A stretch of 44,012 nucleotides of DNA from PFJX01 sp031426815. GTDB taxonomy: Bacteria; Pseudomonadota; Gammaproteobacteria; Burkholderiales; Thiobacillaceae. Positions 1 to 8,313 of the stretch are shown piece after piece. Below the pieces are notes generated by a model. That model did no database searches. It was not told where the DNA came from and was given only the letters and a program-made list of their open reading frames with translations. Location: positions 1 to 44,012 of the forward strand of contig JASJPG010000078.1 in the NCBI GenBank assembly GCA_031426815.1. The letters run 5' to 3'. A program made the translations under genes and the position numbers. Position 1 is the first letter of the stretch. Each line of letters starts with the position of its first letter.

Positions 1-2
1 GC

Positions 3-929
3 GGCATGGTCGGCCTCGGCGGCGCGACCTTTCCCAGCCACGCCAAGCTGTCGGTACCGGCCGAGCACAAGATCCACACGCTGATCGTCAACGGCTGCGA
101 GTGCGAGCCGTACCTGACCTGCGATCACCGATTGATGCTGGAATATCCCGCCGACCTGATGGTCGGCACCCGTCTGGCGATGCGCGCCATCGGCGCCGAA
201 CGCGCCATCATCGGCATCGAGGACAACAAGCTGGATGCGGTGGAGGCCATCCGCAAATGCCTGCCCGCCGACGGCAGCATCACGGTGCAGGCGGTGCCGA
301 CCAAGTATCCGCAGGGCGCCGAGAAGATGCTGATCAAGTCGCTGCTGAATGTGGAAGTGCCGCCCGGCAAGCTGCCGATGCATCTCGGCGTCGTGGTCAA
401 CAACGTCGGCACGCTGGCGCAACTCGGCCAGTTGCTGCCGTCCGGCGAGGGCATGACCGAACGCGTGGTCACCGTCACCGGTCCCGGCATCAACAAGCCG
501 GGCGACTACTGGGTGCCGATCGGCACGCCGATGCGCACCGTGCTGGAATGGGCCGGCGTGAAGAATGCCGACGCGCAGGAAATCATCCTGGGCGGCCCGA
601 TGATGGGGCAGGCCGTCGCTTCGCTCGACGTGCCGGTCACCAAGGGCGTCTCCGGCATCCTGGTGTTCGACAAGCTGCAACTGGAAAGCTCGCGCCGGGT
701 CTGGCCCTGCATCAAGTGCGGCGAATGCGTCAAAGTCTGTCCGATGGGGCTCAACCCCTCCATGCTGGGCATGCTGGCCAGCCGCCGCGAGTACGCGGAA
801 ATGGGCGCCCACTACCATCTCGGCGACTGCTTCGAATGCGGTTGCTGTACTTACGTCTGCCCTTCCCACATCCCGCTGGTGCAGCAGTTCCGCGTGGCCA
901 AGGGCATCTTGCGGGAGAAGGCGACGTGA
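3..929 (+). CDS. rnfC: RnfC, electron-transport complex subunit (5' truncated by window edge)
   Basis: Membrane-associated Fe-S/FMN-binding subunit of the Rnf complex, which couples electron flow between NADH and ferredoxin to an ion gradient. The visible part starts inside the glycine-rich nucleotide-binding region (GLGGATFP) and continues through the NGCECEPYLT block typical of RnfC. Two 4Fe-4S motifs follow, CIKCGECVKVCP (about 690-740) and CFECGCCTYVCP (about 830-870). The protein ends soon after the second cluster, so it lacks the long Ala/Lys-rich tail of enterobacterial RnfC. The ATG at position 6 is internal; the true start lies upstream of the window. The stop overlaps a GTG start of the next gene. 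Confidence 0.95.
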   Translation, partial: GMVGLGGATFPSHAKLSVPAEHKIHTLIVNGCECEPYLTCDHRLMLEYPADLMVGTRLAMRAIGAERAIIGIEDNKLDAVEAIRKCLPADGSITVQAVPTKYPQGAEKMLIKSLLNVEVPPGKLPMHLGVVVNNVGTLAQLGQLLPSGEGMTERVVTVTGPGINKPGDYWVPIGTPMRTVLEWAGVKNADAQEIILGGPMMGQAVASLDVPVTKGVSGILVFDKLQLESSRRVWPCIKCGECVKVCPMGLNPSMLGMLASRREYAEMGAHYHLGDCFECGCCTYVCPSHIPLVQQFRVAKGILREKAT

Positions 930-1642
930 TTGCCTCTCCCAGTCCAACTCCCTTTGATTTAGCCGGCCCGACCATGCAACTCTCCCTGTCCCGCGAATTC
1001 ATCACCGACGCGCTGTCCCAGTCCATCCTCGACCCCAAGGTGCGTGCGCTTTACGAGCTGTGCTTCATGCACCGGCATCACATGCGCAACGAGATCGTGG
1101 CCGACAAGCTGCATCTGATCACCCGCCTCTATTCCGATGCGCTGAGCTGGCAGGGCACGACGTTCTCGGCCGAAGCCGCCGCGCATAGCCTGTCGCGTTC
1201 GCCGGTGGATCGCTGGTTCGGAGCGCTGTCGACCGCCGAACAGCTCGATTCCGGCCTGCTGCTGGAACTGCACAAACGCATGATGGCGGTGTTTGGCGAC
1301 CTCAATGACGACGAGGCGCGCTCGTTGGCGTCGCGTTATCTGCATTTCCATTTCCCGGAATTGTTCTACATCTACGACAGCCGCATCGCTACCGCGATGG
1401 CGCTGCTGATGGAGGGCGATTGCGGCTTCCTCGCGCTAGCCGAATTCGACCCCGCCTACGGTCGTTTTCACGCCTGCTGCCGCAAGCTGACCGAGCGCAT
1501 CGCGCCGCTAGTCGGTCGCCGCCTGAGTCCGCGCGAACTGGACCGCGTGTTGCGCGCCTGGCTGGACAATGCCGGCTACGGATTCGAGTTTTCACAGGCA
1601 GCACCTGTGGTCAACTCGCGTCTGGAACCCCTCTACTCTTGA
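926..1642 (+). CDS. Conserved-looking protein of unknown function between rnfC and rnfD
   Basis: I do not recognise this 238-aa protein. I chose the GTG at 926 because it overlaps the rnfC stop (GTGA) and has a GGGAGAAGG ribosome binding site upstream; an ATG at 974 is the alternative but has no visible ribosome binding site. No signal peptide, membrane segment or Cys-pair motif is seen, so it should be cytoplasmic and mostly helical. The stretch YLHFHFPELFYIYDSR (middle of the protein) resembles an 'LHFxxPxLFxIYDS' block that I recall from several uncharacterised families. Its place inside an otherwise canonical rnf order suggests a role in Rnf assembly, regulation or in the process Rnf feeds, but this is inference. 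Confidence 0.75.
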   Translation: MIASPSPTPFDLAGPTMQLSLSREFITDALSQSILDPKVRALYELCFMHRHHMRNEIVADKLHLITRLYSDALSWQGTTFSAEAAAHSLSRSPVDRWFGALSTAEQLDSGLLLELHKRMMAVFGDLNDDEARSLASRYLHFHFPELFYIYDSRIATAMALLMEGDCGFLALAEFDPAYGRFHACCRKLTERIAPLVGRRLSPRELDRVLRAWLDNAGYGFEFSQAAPVVNSRLEPLYS

Positions 1643-1650
1643 AGCCCACC

Positions 1651-2691
1651 ATGACTCAGCGTATCGAACTGCGCACCTCGCCGCATGTGGTCAAGGGTGC
1701 CAGCGTTGAAACCATCATGTTCAACGTGGTGCTGGCGTTGTTGCCGATTGCCGCCTTTTCGGTCTGGCAATACGGCCTCTCCGCACTGGCCCTGATCGTC
1801 ACCATAACGCTCGCCTGCATCGCGAGCGAGCGCCTGTTCAACCACCTGGCGGGCCAGCACAGCACGCTGTCGGACTGGAGTGCCGCCATCACCGGCCTGT
1901 TGCTGGCGCTGACCCTGCCGCCCGCCTTCCCGCTCTGGATGGGGGCGGTCGCCGGATTTGTCGCCATCGCGCTGGGCAAGGCGTTGTTCGGCGGCATCGG
2001 CTGCAACGTCATGAACCCGGCCCTGGTCGGGCGCGCCTTCGTGCAGGCCGCCTTCCCGGTTGCCATCACCACCTGGGTGCCGGCATTCGCGCCGCATCGC
2101 TTCGCCGAATTCGTGCCGACCACGTTCGCCGCGCCGCTGATGATGCCGCCCGACATTTCCGCCTGGTCCAAGACAGCGCTGGACGGCTTCACCGGTGCGA
2201 CGCCGCTGGCGCGCTGGAAGTTCGAGAACGTGCTGGCGACGCCGATGGATTTCCTCAGCGGCAGCGTCACCGCCAGCGCCGGCGAGACTTCCGCCCTCCT
2301 GATCCTGCTCTGCGGCCTGTACCTTGCGGTGCGCAAGTTCATGGACTGGCGCATCCCGGTCGCCGTGCTGGGCAGCGCCGCGCTGACCGCGCTGGTGTTC
2401 CAGTGGATCGACCCGGCGCGCTATCCCGACCCGCTGTTCGTGCTGCTGTCCGGCGGTCTGATGATCGGCGCGGTGTTCATGGCCACCGACATGGCGACCT
2501 CGCCGGTGACGCCGCAGGGGGTCTGGATCTACGGCGCATTGATCGGCGTCGTGACGGTGATGATCCGTTACTTCGGCGGCCTCACCGAAGGCGTCATGTA
2601 CGCCATCCTGATCGGTAATGCGTTGAGTCCGTTGATCGACCAGGTGACGCAGCCAAAGGTATTCGGGGCGGCGAAAAGGAGTCGCTCATGA
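1651..2691 (+). CDS. rnfD: RnfD, flavinylated membrane subunit of Rnf
   Basis: A 346-aa polytopic inner-membrane protein. It shows the NqrB/RnfD family layout: an N-terminal SPH motif, many hydrophobic helices, GCNVMNPALVGRAF near residue 118, and the covalent FMN site TGATPL at residues 181-186, where Thr184 is expected to carry FMN by phosphoester bond (attached by ApbE in the family). The C-terminal MIRYFGGLTEGVMYAILIGN block is also typical. It starts 8 nt after the preceding unknown gene and its stop overlaps the rnfG ATG by 4 nt, indicating translational coupling. Confidence 0.96.
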   Translation: MTQRIELRTSPHVVKGASVETIMFNVVLALLPIAAFSVWQYGLSALALIVTITLACIASERLFNHLAGQHSTLSDWSAAITGLLLALTLPPAFPLWMGAVAGFVAIALGKALFGGIGCNVMNPALVGRAFVQAAFPVAITTWVPAFAPHRFAEFVPTTFAAPLMMPPDISAWSKTALDGFTGATPLARWKFENVLATPMDFLSGSVTASAGETSALLILLCGLYLAVRKFMDWRIPVAVLGSAALTALVFQWIDPARYPDPLFVLLSGGLMIGAVFMATDMATSPVTPQGVWIYGALIGVVTVMIRYFGGLTEGVMYAILIGNALSPLIDQVTQPKVFGAAKRSRS

Positions 2692-3362
2692 CCGCCATGG
2701 CTCAACCCGCCACGCCTTCCGCCGCGATGATCCGCACCCTCGGCATCGTCGCCACGGTGTGCGGCATCCTGATCGTTTCCGCTTACCAGGGCACGCTGGA
2801 ACCGGTCGCCGCCAACAAGAAGCTGGCGCTGGAACGCGCCGTGTTCAAGGTGATACCGGGCGCGGCCAGTGTCGAGGAATTCGTCGCTGGTACGGGCGGT
2901 ATCCAGCCGGCCGGCGCCAGCGTGCCGGAAGGCGCGGTGAAGTTCTACGCCGCCTATGATCGAGCCGGCGTGCTCAAGGGCGTCGCCGCCGAGGGCGCGG
3001 CCAAGGGCTACGCCGACACGGTGCGCGTGCTCTATGCCTATGACACCGCGCAACAGGTCATCACCGGCTTCGGCCTGGTGTCGATGCGCGAAACGCCGGG
3101 CATCGGCGACAAGATCGTGACCGATGCCGCCTTCCAGAAGAACTTCGTGGCGCTCGACGCCAAACTGGCCGACGACATGAAAGCGCTCGCGCATGCCATC
3201 AAGGTGGTGAAGCACGGCAGCAAGCAGAACGCCTGGGAAATCGACGCCATCGCCGGCGCCACAGTGACTTCCAAGGCGGTGGGCAGGGGCATCAACGACA
3301 GCGCGCAGAAACTGCTGCCGTTGCTGCTGCCGCATCTCGACAAGCTGCAAGGAGGGAAATGA
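2688..3362 (+). CDS. rnfG: RnfG, periplasmic flavoprotein subunit of Rnf
   Basis: A 224-aa protein with one N-terminal membrane anchor (about residues 16-33) and a periplasmic FMN-binding domain. The flavin-transfer motif reads DAIAGATVTS at residues 186-195, so Thr192 is the expected attachment residue. The usual Ser/Thr before GAT is Ala here; the core Asp and GAT are kept. The GFGLVSMRETPGIGDKI block is family-typical. It overlaps rnfD and rnfE by 4 nt each. Confidence 0.95.
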   Translation: MTAMAQPATPSAAMIRTLGIVATVCGILIVSAYQGTLEPVAANKKLALERAVFKVIPGAASVEEFVAGTGGIQPAGASVPEGAVKFYAAYDRAGVLKGVAAEGAAKGYADTVRVLYAYDTAQQVITGFGLVSMRETPGIGDKIVTDAAFQKNFVALDAKLADDMKALAHAIKVVKHGSKQNAWEIDAIAGATVTSKAVGRGINDSAQKLLPLLLPHLDKLQGGK

Positions 3363-4018
3363 GCATGTCTATGCCGGGACAGAAACAACTTACCAACCTG
3401 GACGAACTGCTTGAAGGCGTCTGGAAGCAGAACCCGGTGTTCGTCATGGTGCTGGGCATGTGCCCGACCCTGGCGGTATCGGTGTCGGCGATGAATGCGC
3501 TCAGCATGGGCCTGGCCACTACTTTCGTACTGGTTGCTTCCGCATTTCTGGTTTCCCTGATGCGCAACATCATTCCGAAGGAAGTGCGCATCGCCACCTA
3601 CATCCTGATCATCGCCACCTTCGTCACCGTGGTGGACTACCTGATCCAGGCGATCAGCCTGGCGGTGTACGACGCGTTGGGGGCGTTCATCCAGTTGATC
3701 GTGGTGAACTGCATCATCCTCGGCCGCGCCGAGGCGCACGCCTCGAAAAATCCGCCGGTGAAATCCGTGCTGAATGCCGTCGGTATGGGGGCCGGCTTCA
3801 CCATCGGCCTGTTCGCGCTGGGTTCGGTGCGCGAAATCCTCGGTGCCGGCAAGCTGTTCGGCTTCAGTCTGTTCGGGCCCGAGTTCCAGCCCTGGGTGGT
3901 GATGGTGCTGCCGCCCGGCGGCTTCTTCGTGCTGGGCGCCTGGCTGCTGTTGTTCAACTGGCTGGACAGCCGCAAAACCGCGTCCGCCCATCCCGCCGAG
4001 GGCGCCGCGCATGTCTGA
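3359..4018 (+). CDS. rnfE: RnfE, integral membrane subunit of Rnf
   Basis: A 219-aa hydrophobic protein of the NqrD/RnfE family with about six membrane helices. It carries the half-repeat Cys motifs GMCPTLAVS (N-terminal) and VNCIILGRAEAHAS (middle), which in the RnfA/RnfE and NqrD/NqrE pairs coordinate an intramembrane iron centre. The start overlaps rnfG by 4 nt (ATGA) and the end overlaps rnfA by 8 nt. Confidence 0.96.
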   Translation: MSMSMPGQKQLTNLDELLEGVWKQNPVFVMVLGMCPTLAVSVSAMNALSMGLATTFVLVASAFLVSLMRNIIPKEVRIATYILIIATFVTVVDYLIQAISLAVYDALGAFIQLIVVNCIILGRAEAHASKNPPVKSVLNAVGMGAGFTIGLFALGSVREILGAGKLFGFSLFGPEFQPWVVMVLPPGGFFVLGAWLLLFNWLDSRKTASAHPAEGAAHV

Positions 4019-4595
4019 ATCCCTCTCGCAAATCTTCATTGGTACGCTGCTCGCCAACAACTTCGTGCTGGCCATGTTCCTTGGCCTGTGTCCGTTCCTC
4101 GGCGTCTCGGCGCGGCTGAACACCGCGCTGCCGATGGGCGTGGCGACCACTTTCGTGATGGTCGTCGCCAGCCTGTGCGCGTTCGGCCTGAACTGGCTGG
4201 TCAGCGCGTTCCACCTGGAATTCCTGCGCCTGATTTCCTACATCGTGATCATCGCGTCGGCAGTGCAACTGGTCGAAATGGTGCTGAAGAAATACAGCCC
4301 GGTGCTGTTCCGCGCGCTCGGCATCTACCTGCCGCTGATCACCACCAACTGCGCCGTGCTCGGCGTCGCGCTGTTCCAGACCGCGCGCGAATACAGCTTC
4401 ACGCAGGCGCTCACCTTCGCCACCGCCGGTGGCCTCGGCTTCACGCTGGCCTTGTTGCTGATGGCCGGCCTGCGCGAACGCCTCAACCTGGCCAGCGTGC
4501 CCAACGTGGTGCAGGGCACCGCGCTGTCGCTGATGCTGGCCGGTTTGCTGTCGCTCGCCTTCATGGGCTTCGCCGGCCTGGGTGCGGGCGAATGA
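4011..4595 (+). CDS. rnfA: RnfA, integral membrane subunit of Rnf
   Basis: A 194-aa membrane protein of the NqrE/RnfA family, the inverted-topology partner of RnfE. Cys-containing half repeats are GLCPFLGVS near residue 25 and TTNCAVLGVALF in the middle; together with RnfE they form the membrane Fe site. It lies at the distal end of the operon here, rather than at the front as in rnfABCDGE. Its stop overlaps the ATG of a small Cys-rich protein. Confidence 0.96.
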   Translation: MSESLSQIFIGTLLANNFVLAMFLGLCPFLGVSARLNTALPMGVATTFVMVVASLCAFGLNWLVSAFHLEFLRLISYIVIIASAVQLVEMVLKKYSPVLFRALGIYLPLITTNCAVLGVALFQTAREYSFTQALTFATAGGLGFTLALLLMAGLRERLNLASVPNVVQGTALSLMLAGLLSLAFMGFAGLGAGE

Positions 4596-4774
4596 GCACT
4601 TATCTGCTCACTATCGGCCTGATCATGGCGATCGCCCTGATCGGCATCGGCGTCGACCGCCTGTATCGTGGCTTCGCCGCGAAAAACCCGCAACTCGGGC
4701 CGTTTCGCGAGAGCGGAAAATGCGGTTCCTGTTCGGGCGGGAGCGGTTGCGGCGGGGGAAGTTGCCACTCGTAG
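4592..4774 (+). CDS. Small Cys-rich membrane protein, NqrM-like putative Rnf maturation factor
   Basis: A 60-aa protein with one N-terminal transmembrane helix (about residues 4-20) and a Gly/Cys-rich tail with four cysteines (CGSCSGGSGCGGGSC). This is the architecture of NqrM (DUF539), which in Na+-NQR-containing bacteria is needed to install the Fe centre in NqrD/NqrE. The ATGA overlap with rnfA, itself an NqrE homologue, supports an equivalent role for RnfA/RnfE. That role is inferred from size, topology and context; I have no alignment. Confidence 0.75.
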   Translation: MSTYLLTIGLIMAIALIGIGVDRLYRGFAAKNPQLGPFRESGKCGSCSGGSGCGGGSCHS

Positions 4775-4826
4775 GGTGCGCCGCGCGCACCGATTCACGT
4801 CCAATGGTGCGCGCGGCGCACCCTAC
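4771..4826. terminator. Perfect 21-bp palindrome between convergent rnf and nos operons
   Basis: Arms 4771-4791 and 4806-4826 are exact reverse complements with a 14-nt loop. The left arm begins GTAGGGTGCGCC and contains the stop codon of the last rnf gene. It lacks a long T tract, so it may act as a bidirectional transcript end or RNA stabiliser rather than a classical intrinsic terminator. The GTAGGG ends suggest membership of a dispersed proteobacterial intergenic repeat family. Confidence 0.7.
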
Positions 4827-4837
4827 GATTTTCCAGA

Positions 4838-5272
4838 CTACAACTCGGTGGCGAAGGGCACGGTGAGGCGGGCGGTGTTGTCGATGTCCACGCGCATCAC
4901 CCAGTCGCGGCGGCCGCTGACGCAGGCCGGCAGGGTGACCTGGGCGCGGAACACGCCGGCAGCATCCGGGTGCAGGCGGTAGAGGTTGAAGCCCATGTTC
5001 ATGCTTACCATGGTGAAGCTGGCCTCGATCTTGTCCGCGCCGGGGGCTTTTACCCACACCTGAAACGGTTGTAGCGGCTTGAGCGCACCGGCCAGGCCGA
5101 GCGTGAGCGTGCGCTTGCCGAGTTGCGCGACGCAACCAACGGCCGGGTTGGCACAGGTGACATCGACGGCGATCGGTGGCGGGCCTTCCGTGTTTTGCCA
5201 GACCACGAGCGCGGCCGGTACGAGGAAGAGCGTGACGATGAGCGTGCCGCCGGCCAGCCATTGGGTTTTCAT
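4838..5272 (-). CDS. Membrane-anchored YtkA/FixH-like protein at the end of the nos operon
   Basis: A 144-aa protein with one N-terminal membrane helix (about residues 6-25) followed by a periplasmic beta-rich domain. The stretch MVSMNMGFNLYRLHPD plus a later LPACVSGRRDW resembles the YtkA/FixH-like fold, where a Met-rich 'MxMG' loop is common and could bind copper. Two cysteines (TCANPAVGC) lie near the N-terminal part of the domain. Its ATG overlaps the stop of the second NosD-like gene, so it is the last cistron of the nos transcription unit. A role in copper handling for NosZ is inference. Confidence 0.7.
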   Translation of the reverse strand: MKTQWLAGGTLIVTLFLVPAALVVWQNTEGPPPIAVDVTCANPAVGCVAQLGKRTLTLGLAGALKPLQPFQVWVKAPGADKIEASFTMVSMNMGFNLYRLHPDAAGVFRAQVTLPACVSGRRDWVMRVDIDNTARLTVPFATEL

Positions 5273-6549
5273 CCAGGCTTCCTTTCAGTTGGGTTATGCC
5301 AGCGCGGTTGCGGATCGCTCAGGATCAATTCCGGCAGCGAGAACGGCGCCAGGCGTTCGAGGAGATCCAGCAGTTCCAGCACCGGCGAGTCGCGGAAGAA
5401 GCGCGCCTGGGGCGTCTCCATCCAGATGCGATCGGCATAGTAGTAGAGGGCATAGGGCGTGTCACCGATGCCGTCGCCGTTGCGGTCGAAGCCCTGGTAA
5501 TCGTCCCAGTCATTGCCGCGCCAGTCGTTGTCGCGGGCGCTGCTGGGGGCGGACACGCCGATCTGCATCAGGTTTTTCTCGAAGCGGTTGCCATGCACGA
5601 TGTGGCCGCCCTTGTCGCCGTAGAAAAACATGCCGGTGACGTTGTGGGCGAGGCGGTTGCCCTGGAAGCGGTGGCGCGCATCGGGATAGGGCGGGGCATC
5701 GGCCTGGACGCCCACCGTGCAATGCAGGACGGTATTGCCCGCGACTTCCGCCTGGCCGCTGCCTTTGAAGGCCAACCCGGCGCCGGCGACGTCGCGCACA
5801 TGTTCGATGCGATTGCCGCGCAGGGTGATCTGGTCCGAATAAAGCACGGCGATGCCGGTCGTGGTGTGGCGAACGAGGTTGCCCTCGATGCGGTTGCGCG
5901 GCGAGAAGATCAATTGCATGCCATAGCGCCCGTTGGCGATGGTGTTGCCGGTGAAGCGGTTGTCGGCCGAGTTGGCGACGGTGAGGTCGCGGGTGGCGTC
6001 CAGGGTATTGCCTTCGATTCGGTTGAAATGGCTGTTCCAGAGGCGGATGCCGTCGCCGCGCAGGTTGAGTTCCGCCGCCCGGCCGCGAATCGTGTTGCCG
6101 CGCACGCTGGCATGGCTGGCCTGCTTGAGATGGATGCCGAACAGCACATCGTCGATGACGTTGCCTTCCACCTGCGCGCTATTGCTTTCCTCGATCAGCA
6201 GGCCGGCATCGACGCCGTCGTGGGTGGCGCCGGAGTTGGTGAGATGCATGCCGCGCACGCTGACGTTGCCGGCGCGCACCGTGAGCACCGTGCCGCGGCC
6301 GCCGCCATCCAGGGTGACGCGGCCAGCGCCGTCCAGAGTGAGGGATTTGCCGATGACGGCCGGGCCGGCGTAGCGTCCGGCGGGTGGGCGCAACACGCTG
6401 CCGGCGGGGGCGGCGTCGATCAGGGCTTGCAGCGCGGGGAGGGCGGCCTGGGCGGAGAGGGCCGGAAAAGACAATGCCGCGATGGCGTAGCGCAATAAAA
6501 CAGCCGGCAAGATGCCGGCGCTCCAAGGCGCCAGGGCGCCCAAGGTCAT
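5269..6549 (-). CDS. Second NosD-like periplasmic right-handed beta-helix protein
   Basis: A 426-aa protein with an N-terminal hydrophobic segment and repeated 'GNxI' type parallel beta-helix coils (NosD/CASH repeats). It is clearly paralogous to the NosD at 10936-12300: both have AAPAGSVLRPP near the N-terminus and WDDYQGFDR then ADRIWME then FLERLAPFS or LLERLAPFS near the C-terminus. I chose the ATG at 6549 because it overlaps the upstream thioredoxin stop by 4 nt and precedes a signal-like stretch; the open frame further upstream is a shadow of the thioredoxin gene. NosD proteins act in copper-centre maturation of NosZ with the NosFY ABC transporter. Confidence 0.88.
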   Translation of the reverse strand: MTLGALAPWSAGILPAVLLRYAIAALSFPALSAQAALPALQALIDAAPAGSVLRPPAGRYAGPAVIGKSLTLDGAGRVTLDGGGRGTVLTVRAGNVSVRGMHLTNSGATHDGVDAGLLIEESNSAQVEGNVIDDVLFGIHLKQASHASVRGNTIRGRAAELNLRGDGIRLWNSHFNRIEGNTLDATRDLTVANSADNRFTGNTIANGRYGMQLIFSPRNRIEGNLVRHTTTGIAVLYSDQITLRGNRIEHVRDVAGAGLAFKGSGQAEVAGNTVLHCTVGVQADAPPYPDARHRFQGNRLAHNVTGMFFYGDKGGHIVHGNRFEKNLMQIGVSAPSSARDNDWRGNDWDDYQGFDRNGDGIGDTPYALYYYADRIWMETPQARFFRDSPVLELLDLLERLAPFSLPELILSDPQPRWHNPTERKPG

Positions 6550-7034
6550 GGCCGCAGCAGCGGCGTCAGCGCCTGGGTCAGGGCTTTCTCCGTCACCACG
6601 CCGCGCTTGCTGTAGACCACCCGGCCCTCGCCATCGACCACCACGGTAAACGGCATGCCCGCCTGCTCGTTGCCCAGCGCCTGCATCAGGGCGATGGCCG
6701 GATCGCGGCCGGCGGCGACGGGATAGCGCAAGCCGTAGGCGCCGGCGTATTCGCCGACGAACTCGACGTTGTCTTCCACCGCCAGGCCGAGGAAGCCAAC
6801 TTTCTTGCCAAAGCGCTTGTGAACTTTGACCAGCAGCGGCAACTCCTCGCGGCAGGGCGGGCACCAGGTGGCCCAGAAATTGATCACCGCCGGGCGTCCC
6901 TTGAGGCTGTCGAGTTGCAGGCTGCCGCCACCCGGCTGCGCGAAGGGAGCCGCTGGCATGGCGTAGAAGTTGATGGGTTCGCCCGCGCCCGCGCAGGAAG
7001 CGGCCAGCAGGCCAAGCAGAAGCAGCCGTTTCAA
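6546..7034 (-). CDS. TlpA-like thioredoxin-fold protein in the nos operon
   Basis: A 162-aa periplasmic thiol-disulfide oxidoreductase of the TlpA/ResA/AhpC-TSA type. A short hydrophobic leader ending ASCAGAG could be a lipoprotein signal. The active site is WCPPC in FWATWCPPCREELP. The cis-Pro region GMPFTVVVDGEGRVV is present. The likely start is the TTG at 7034, which overlaps the nosY stop by 3 nt; no in-frame ATG lies near. In this context it may keep cysteines of NosL, of the YtkA-like protein or of the CuA site reduced for copper loading. Confidence 0.85.
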   Translation of the reverse strand: MKRLLLLGLLAASCAGAGEPINFYAMPAAPFAQPGGGSLQLDSLKGRPAVINFWATWCPPCREELPLLVKVHKRFGKKVGFLGLAVEDNVEFVGEYAGAYGLRYPVAAGRDPAIALMQALGNEQAGMPFTVVVDGEGRVVYSKRGVVTEKALTQALTPLLRP

Positions 7035-7864
7035 AGCAGGTCTCCGCGCCGGAACATCCGATACCCCCAGGCGGCGCACAGCGTGCCGATCAGCGTTGGC
7101 CAGGCCAGGGCGAAGATCTGGTAACCGAGCGCGCCGAACAGGTCGAAGATCACGTAGGCGGACGGCCCCAGCACGATGAGCTGCGGGTCGAACAGCATCA
7201 GCGCGGCGGTGCGGAAGGATTGCAGCGGATTGAACAGGGCAATGGCGACGGCCACCTCGGCGGGGACATGTTCCTGGATCATCACGCCGAGCAGGATCAG
7301 GTCGAGGAACAGCAACAGCACCAGCCAGGTCAGGAAGGCCGCGCCCTGCGCCACGTCGGTGGAGCGCGCCAGGGTGGAGATCAGCATGGCGATGCCGAGA
7401 AAGCACCAGGTCATCGCCGCGAGCAGCGCGGTGTAATAGCCGAACATGCCCCAGGGCACCGGGATGTCGCGCACCAGCGCCCACAGCGAAGCGCCCAGCA
7501 TGGCCAGGAACACCGGCGCGAACACCATCAGGTAGCGTCCCAGGAACTTGCCCCAGAACCAGGCGGAAAGCGACACCGGCAGGGCCAGCAGGTACTCGAA
7601 CACGCCCGCCTCGCGGTCGCCGGCCACCGAACGCACCGTGGTGATCAGCACGAAGATCGGCAGGATGGCCATCGCCAACTGGATGTAGGTGACCAGCAGG
7701 CGCGACAGGCCGATGAAGCCCAGCACGCGCGATTCGGTCAGGCCGAACACGAACAGCAGCGCGACGATGCCGCCGAACACCAGGGAATGCACGGCGAACC
7801 AGCGCGCGCGCAGCGAGGTATTTATTTCCAGTCGCAGGGTGGCCCAGAAATCGTTTGCCATCAT
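7031..7864 (-). CDS. nosY: NosY, ABC transporter permease for NosZ maturation
   Basis: A 277-aa ABC-2 type permease with about six membrane helices. VAGDREAGVFEYLLALPVS is a typical ABC-2 cytoplasmic loop. With NosF it forms the transporter that works with NosD in assembly of the CuZ centre. Start chosen at the ATG 7864, which overlaps the nosL stop (ATGA); a second ATG follows immediately at 7861. Confidence 0.93.
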   Translation of the reverse strand: MMANDFWATLRLEINTSLRARWFAVHSLVFGGIVALLFVFGLTESRVLGFIGLSRLLVTYIQLAMAILPIFVLITTVRSVAGDREAGVFEYLLALPVSLSAWFWGKFLGRYLMVFAPVFLAMLGASLWALVRDIPVPWGMFGYYTALLAAMTWCFLGIAMLISTLARSTDVAQGAAFLTWLVLLLFLDLILLGVMIQEHVPAEVAVAIALFNPLQSFRTAALMLFDPQLIVLGPSAYVIFDLFGALGYQIFALAWPTLIGTLCAAWGYRMFRRGDLL

Positions 7865-8313
7865 CTTCCCTTGGCCAGGATGGCCGCCTTCATGCTGGCG
7901 AAATCGACGCTGCCGGCTTCGGCTTGCGCCAGAGCGCCGTAACCGTAGGCCATCGGCGTGGTCTTGCCGGGCAGGTAATGCGCCTTCCGCGCATCCAGCC
8001 ATTCGCCGCTGCGCAAATCGTTGACCCAGATTTCGGTGTCCGCCGCCTCGGCCCAGGGAATGTTCTGTTCCTTGAGCCAGAACAGGGCGCAGCCGATGTC
8101 GTCGAATTTGAACGCTTCGCGCTTCGGTCCGCCGCGGATCTGGGCGGCGTAATGGCGGTCGCTCACGGCCATGCCGCAACGCTTGCAGGCGTCGCGGTCC
8201 CAATGCACTTCGCCGGGGCCGTGGCCGGTATCGCGCGAGCAGGCGGTAATGAAAGGCGCGGCGGCGAGGGCGGCGAGCAGTCGGAGACGGTCGCGCTGGG
8301 GCAGGAGCTTCAT
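7861..8313 (-). CDS. nosL: NosL, copper-binding lipoprotein chaperone
   Basis: A 150-aa lipoprotein. The lipobox-like ITAC at about residues 22-25 follows a hydrophobic leader, and the NosL copper motif CKRCGMAVSDRHYAAQI lies just after. NosL delivers Cu(I) to apo-NosZ in the periplasm. It overlaps nosF upstream and nosY downstream by 4 nt each, giving the order nosF-nosL-nosY. Confidence 0.93.
   Translation of the reverse strand: MKLLPQRDRLRLLAALAAAPFITACSRDTGHGPGEVHWDRDACKRCGMAVSDRHYAAQIRGGPKREAFKFDDIGCALFWLKEQNIPWAEAADTEIWVNDLRSGEWLDARKAHYLPGKTTPMAYGYGALAQAEAGSVDFASMKAAILAKGR

Noticed and set aside
5269..6864. Extended N-terminus (105 residues) of the second NosD-like protein
   Set aside because: The extra part is an Arg-rich shadow of the thioredoxin gene; the ATG at 6549 overlaps the thioredoxin stop as in the rest of the operon.
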